A stretch of DNA of 38,661 bases, from NCBI GenBank assembly GCA_027365225.1, contig DAHXNV010000018.1, positions 1 through 38,661 on the forward strand, written 5' to 3'. The notes beneath the pieces were generated by a model, which was not told the DNA's origin, searched no databases, and saw only the letters and a program-made list of their open reading frames with translations. Below, piece by piece: positions 35,506 to 38,661 of the stretch (position 1 is the first letter of the stretch; every line of letters starts with the position of its first letter). The translations under genes and the position numbers were made by a program. The DNA is from Gammaproteobacteria bacterium. Its GTDB lineage: Bacteria > Pseudomonadota > Gammaproteobacteria > Steroidobacterales > Steroidobacteraceae.

Positions 35506-37145
35506 GCAAGACGGACCGGACCCCGGGCGAGCGGCCGGCATGGCGGGCGCTCGCCGCTCACCACCGCAGCATCGCCGGTGCGCATCTGCGAGAGCTGTTC
35601 GCCGAGGACGCCCTCCGCGGTGAGCGGCTCACCGCGGAGGGCGCCGGGATATTCCTCGATTACTCCAAGAACCGCGTCACCGACGAGACGTTGCGGCTGC
35701 TGCTTGCGCTCGCCGAGGAGGCGCACCTGCGCGAGCGCATCGAGGCGATGTTCTCGGGTCAGAAGATCAACGTGACCGAGAATCGCGCGGTACTGCATGT
35801 GGCGCTGCGTGCGCCGCGCGGCCAGAGCATCCTGGTCGACGGCACCGACGTCGTGCCCGAGGTGCACGCGGTTCTCGACAGGATGAGCGCATTCGCCGAG
35901 CGCGTACGCCGCGGCCAGTGGCTCGGTCACACCGGCCGGCGTATCCGCAACGTCATCAACATCGGCATCGGCGGCTCGGATCTCGGCCCGGTGATGGCCT
36001 ACGAGGCGCTGCGCCACTACAGCGAGCGCGCGCTGTGCTTTCGCTTCGTCTCGAACGTCGACGGCACGGATTTTCTCGAGGCGACGCGCGATCTCGACCC
36101 GGCCGAGACGCTGTTCGTCGTCTCGTCGAAGACCTTCACCACGCTCGAGACCATGACCAATGCGCATGCCGCGCGCGACTGGTTGCTCGGGGGGCTCGGC
36201 GGCGATGCGGCCGCGGTGGCCAAGCATTTCGTGGCGGTCTCGACCAACGCCGAGAAGGTCGCCGCGTTCGGCATCGACACCGCCAACATGTTCGGCTTCT
36301 GGGACTGGGTGGGCGGGCGCTACTCCATGGACTCGGCGATCGGCCTGTCGACCATGCTCGCCGTCGGGCCGGAGAACTTCCGCAACATGCTCGCGGGTTT
36401 CCGGCAGATGGACGAGCACTTCCGCACCGCGCCGTTCGAGCGCAACCTGCCGGTGCTGCTGGGACTGCTGGGGGTGTGGTATACGGATTTCTTCGGGGCA
36501 CAGACCGTCGCCGTGCTGCCCTACGAGCAGTACCTCAAGCGCTTCCCGGCGTATCTGCAGCAGCTGACGATGGAGAGCAACGGCAAGCACGTCACGCTCG
36601 CGGGCGATCCGGTCGGGGTCGATACCGGGCCGATCTACTGGGGCGAGCCGGGCACCAACGGACAGCATTCCTTTTATCAGCTGATTCATCAGGGGACGCG
36701 GCTCATTCCCTGCGATTTCATCGCGTTCGCGCATGCGCTGACGCCGCTCGGACGCCATCACGACATGCTGCTTGCCAACGTCATCGCCCAGGGCGAGGCG
36801 CTTGCGTTCGGCAAGACCCTGGAGCAGGTGCGTGCCGAGGGTATCGCGCAGTGGCTGGCGCCGCATCGGGTATTCGAGGGCAACCGTCCCTCCAATACGA
36901 TTCTCGCCGAGCGGCTCACGCCCGAAGCGCTCGGCAAGCTGGTCGCGCTCTACGAGCACAGCGTGTTCACTCAGGGCGTCATCTGGAACATCAACTCCTT
37001 CGACCAGTGGGGCGTCGAGCTCGGCAAGGCGCTGGCCCAGGCGATCATCCCCGAGCTGGAAGGTCCGGCGGCCCCGGCGCTGCGCCACGACAGCTCGACC
37101 AACAATCTGATTCGCCGCTATCGCAAGATGAAAGGCTCGCAATGA
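35502..37145 (+). CDS. pgi: Glucose-6-phosphate isomerase
   Basis: This 547-residue enzyme interconverts glucose-6-P and fructose-6-P. It has the SIS-fold signatures [13 protein letters not shown] and [25 protein letters not shown], and the PGI signatures MESNGKHV and [18 protein letters not shown] (catalytic Glu and His region). A final Lys-containing [11 protein letters not shown] follows. Length matches E. coli Pgi (549). The ATG at 35502 overlaps the ROK kinase stop; an upstream open frame within that gene is ignored. It links glycolysis to the oxidative branch encoded downstream. Confidence 0.96.
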   Translation: MSKTDRTPGERPAWRALAAHHRSIAGAHLRELFAEDALRGERLTAEGAGIFLDYSKNRVTDETLRLLLALAEEAHLRERIEAMFSGQKINVTENRAVLHVALRAPRGQSILVDGTDVVPEVHAVLDRMSAFAERVRRGQWLGHTGRRIRNVINIGIGGSDLGPVMAYEALRHYSERALCFRFVSNVDGTDFLEATRDLDPAETLFVVSSKTFTTLETMTNAHAARDWLLGGLGGDAAAVAKHFVAVSTNAEKVAAFGIDTANMFGFWDWVGGRYSMDSAIGLSTMLAVGPENFRNMLAGFRQMDEHFRTAPFERNLPVLLGLLGVWYTDFFGAQTVAVLPYEQYLKRFPAYLQQLTMESNGKHVTLAGDPVGVDTGPIYWGEPGTNGQHSFYQLIHQGTRLIPCDFIAFAHALTPLGRHHDMLLANVIAQGEALAFGKTLEQVRAEGIAQWLAPHRVFEGNRPSNTILAERLTPEALGKLVALYEHSVFTQGVIWNINSFDQWGVELGKALAQAIIPELEGPAAPALRHDSSTNNLIRRYRKMKGSQ

Positions 37146-37227
37146 GCCTGTCGGGCGGTCCGGCGGCAACCGCGGCGGCGTGCACGGCGCCGCTCATCCG
37201 TCGCTATGCAATTATGAGGAGCGAGTC

Positions 37228-38244
37228 ATGCAACTCGGAATGATCGGCCTTGGGCGCATGGGCGCAAACATGGTGCGGCGGCTCTTGCAGGGCGGCCACG
37301 AGTGCGTGGTGTTCGATCGCTCGGCGGCCGCGGTCGCCGAGCTGGTCAAGGACAAAGCGACCGGCGCCGCTTCGCTGGCCGAGCTGGTGCACAAGCTCGC
37401 CGCGCCGCGGGCGGTGTGGCTGATGGTGCCGGCCGCGGCGGTCGACGCCACGCTCGCGGATCTGGTGCCGCTGCTCGGCAAGGGCGATATCGTCATCGAC
37501 GGCGGTAATTCCTACTATATCGACGACATCCGCCGCGCCCGGGCGCTGGCGGACAAGGGCATCGAGTACGTGGATGTCGGTACCAGCGGCGGGGTCTGGG
37601 GTCTCGAGCGCGGGTACTGCATGATGATCGGCGGGAGCAACGCCGCGGTGAAACGCCTCGACCCGGTGCTGGCGCGGCTCGCGCCCGGCATCGGCACGAT
37701 CGCGCGCACCGCGGGACGCTCGGGCCCGCCGGGGCCGGCCGAACAGGGCTACCTGCACTGCGGACCGAACGGCGCCGGCCATTTCGTCAAGATGGTCCAC
37801 AACGGCATCGAGTACGGCATCATGGCCGCGTATGCCGAGGGCCTCGGCATCCTGCGTGCGGCCAACGTCGGGCGGCGCCCCGAGGAGGTGGATGCCGAGA
37901 CCACTCCGCTGCGGGATCCGCAGAACTACCAGTATGAGTTGAATCTGGCGGACATCACCGAGGTTTGGCGCCGCGGCAGCGTCATCGCCTCCTGGCTGCT
38001 CGATCTCACGGCCGACGCGCTGCAGCGCGACCCGACGCTGGCGAAGTTCGCCGGCCACGTGTCCGATTCGGGCGAGGGGCGCTGGACGATCAAGGCGGCG
38101 ATCGACGAAGGGCAGCCGGCGCCGGTGCTCACCACGGCGCTGTACGAGCGCTTCAGTTCGCGCGGCGAGGCGGACTTCCAGGCGAAGATTCTCTCGGCCA
38201 TGCGCTACGAGTTTGGTGGCCATCTCGAGAAACCGGCGAAATAG
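37228..38244 (+). CDS. gnd: 6-phosphogluconate dehydrogenase, decarboxylating (short, YqeC/GndA type)
   Basis: This 338-residue enzyme oxidises and decarboxylates 6-phosphogluconate to ribulose-5-P. It has MQLGMIGLGRMGANMVRRLL, DGGNSYYIDDIRRA, GTSGGVWGLERGYCMMIGG and the active-site HFVKMVHNGIEYG (Lys 188, Asn 192, Glu 195). It is the short form of about 300-340 residues, not the 470-residue dimeric form. The second Rossmann strand ends in VVFDRS; Asp 30 there usually favours NAD over NADP, which would differ from classical Gnd. A GAGGAG site precedes the ATG. It lies 20 bp before zwf. Confidence 0.93.
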   Translation: MQLGMIGLGRMGANMVRRLLQGGHECVVFDRSAAAVAELVKDKATGAASLAELVHKLAAPRAVWLMVPAAAVDATLADLVPLLGKGDIVIDGGNSYYIDDIRRARALADKGIEYVDVGTSGGVWGLERGYCMMIGGSNAAVKRLDPVLARLAPGIGTIARTAGRSGPPGPAEQGYLHCGPNGAGHFVKMVHNGIEYGIMAAYAEGLGILRAANVGRRPEEVDAETTPLRDPQNYQYELNLADITEVWRRGSVIASWLLDLTADALQRDPTLAKFAGHVSDSGEGRWTIKAAIDEGQPAPVLTTALYERFSSRGEADFQAKILSAMRYEFGGHLEKPAK

Positions 38245-38264
38245 GCGCAGCAACGGAGGCTCAC

Positions 38265-38661
38265 ATGAACGAAACCCACAGCGACGCGCTGGTATTCTTC
38301 GGCGCCACCGGCGACCTGGCTTTCAAGAAGGTCTTTCCGGCGCTGCAGGCGATGATCAAACGCGGCACGCTCACCGTGCCGGTGATCGCAGTGGCCAAGG
38401 CCGGATGGGGCATCGAGCAGCTGCGGGAACGCGCGCGCGCGAGTCTGCAGCAGCACGGTGGCGGCGTCGATCCGCAGGCATTCGCGAAACTCACCGCGCT
38501 CCTGTCGTACGTGGACGGGGACTACGCCGACGCGGCGACGTTTGGCACGCTGCGCAAGCTGCTCGGGAAGGCGAGCCGGCCGGCGCACTACCTGGCGATT
38601 CCACCGTCGCTGTTCGGCAAGGTCGTCGAGCAGCTCGCGCAGGCGGGCTGCACCCAGCCGG
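38265..38661 (+). CDS. zwf: Glucose-6-phosphate 1-dehydrogenase, N-terminal part (cut by window end)
   Basis: The gene starts at the ATG at 38265 after GGAGG and runs open to the last base, giving 132 residues. The N-terminal nucleotide-binding motif LVFFGATGDLAFKKVFPAL is diagnostic of glucose-6-phosphate dehydrogenase. The following segments (VIAVAKAGWGIEQLRERAR, YVDGDYADAATFGTL, HYLAIPPSLFGKVV) also match the family. It would oxidise glucose-6-P to 6-phosphogluconolactone, upstream of Gnd in the pathway. The catalytic RIDHYLGKE region lies outside the window. Confidence 0.93.
   Translation, partial: MNETHSDALVFFGATGDLAFKKVFPALQAMIKRGTLTVPVIAVAKAGWGIEQLRERARASLQQHGGGVDPQAFAKLTALLSYVDGDYADAATFGTLRKLLGKASRPAHYLAIPPSLFGKVVEQLAQAGCTQP

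Noticed and set aside
35223..37169. 648-codon minus-strand open frame opposite pgi
   Set aside because: Shadow of a strongly conserved gene; no ribosome site or domain.

Overview
The window is a GC-rich (roughly two thirds G+C by eye), densely packed bacterial chromosome segment with about 40 protein genes, mostly core metabolism. I see no rRNA, tRNA, insertion sequence, prophage or CRISPR array. Several features suggest a gammaproteobacterium of the Xanthomonadales/Nevskiales/Steroidobacter kind: a PEP-carboxylase-family protein whose framework resembles the Xanthomonas type, YfcG-, YciH- and SlyD-like proteins, a Bkd-type dehydrogenase and a prpC-prpD-prpB order. This placement is an inference from family resemblance, not a search.

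Layout. 1-1716: the end of an APC permease translationally coupled to agmatine deiminase. 1687-3638 (minus): a PLP-dependent Ser/Thr dehydratase-like enzyme and a pirin. 3712-4590: a beta-hydroxyacid dehydrogenase. 4649-5389 (minus): a membrane-anchored TPR protein. 5510-7849: a patatin-barrel (type Vd) outer-membrane protein. 7875-10543: a small conserved protein, MsrA, a small membrane protein and a tandem pair of exported four-cysteine paralogs. 10575-15239 (minus): a SYLF protein, a GNAT acetyltransferase, a PEP-carboxylase-family protein with a badly altered active site, and a secreted WAHKK-repeat peptide. 15368-16539: divergent apt and a YdjA-like nitroreductase. 16536-19789 (minus): a Gly/Trp-rich lipoprotein and a GH15 glucoamylase. 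19991-20326 (minus): a YciH/SUI1 protein.

20501-24015 encodes the branched-chain 2-oxoacid dehydrogenase E1alpha-E1beta-E2. It is followed by a putative 2OG-Fe(II) oxygenase and a SlyD isomerase. 25578-29138 (minus) holds the methylcitrate cycle genes prpC-prpD-prpB, divergent from a LysR regulator that is coupled to an aldehyde dehydrogenase. Bkd degradation of isoleucine and valine yields propionyl-CoA, which the Prp enzymes would dispose of, so the two neighbourhoods make biochemical sense together. After a YfcG-type glutathione transferase comes a structured region of about 500 bp without a gene, then a histidine phosphatase. The window ends in a sugar-phosphate operon, tal - ROK glucokinase - pgi - gnd - zwf (zwf cut by the window end), with a leader of more than 200 nt.

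The most unusual items are the intact 905-residue PEP-carboxylase homolog that has lost most hallmark active-site motifs, the WAHKK-repeat exported peptide beside it, the hairpin-rich intergenic region at 32302-32798, the AT-rich phased-repeat island at the prpC/LysR promoter, and two tiny membrane-protein ORFs.
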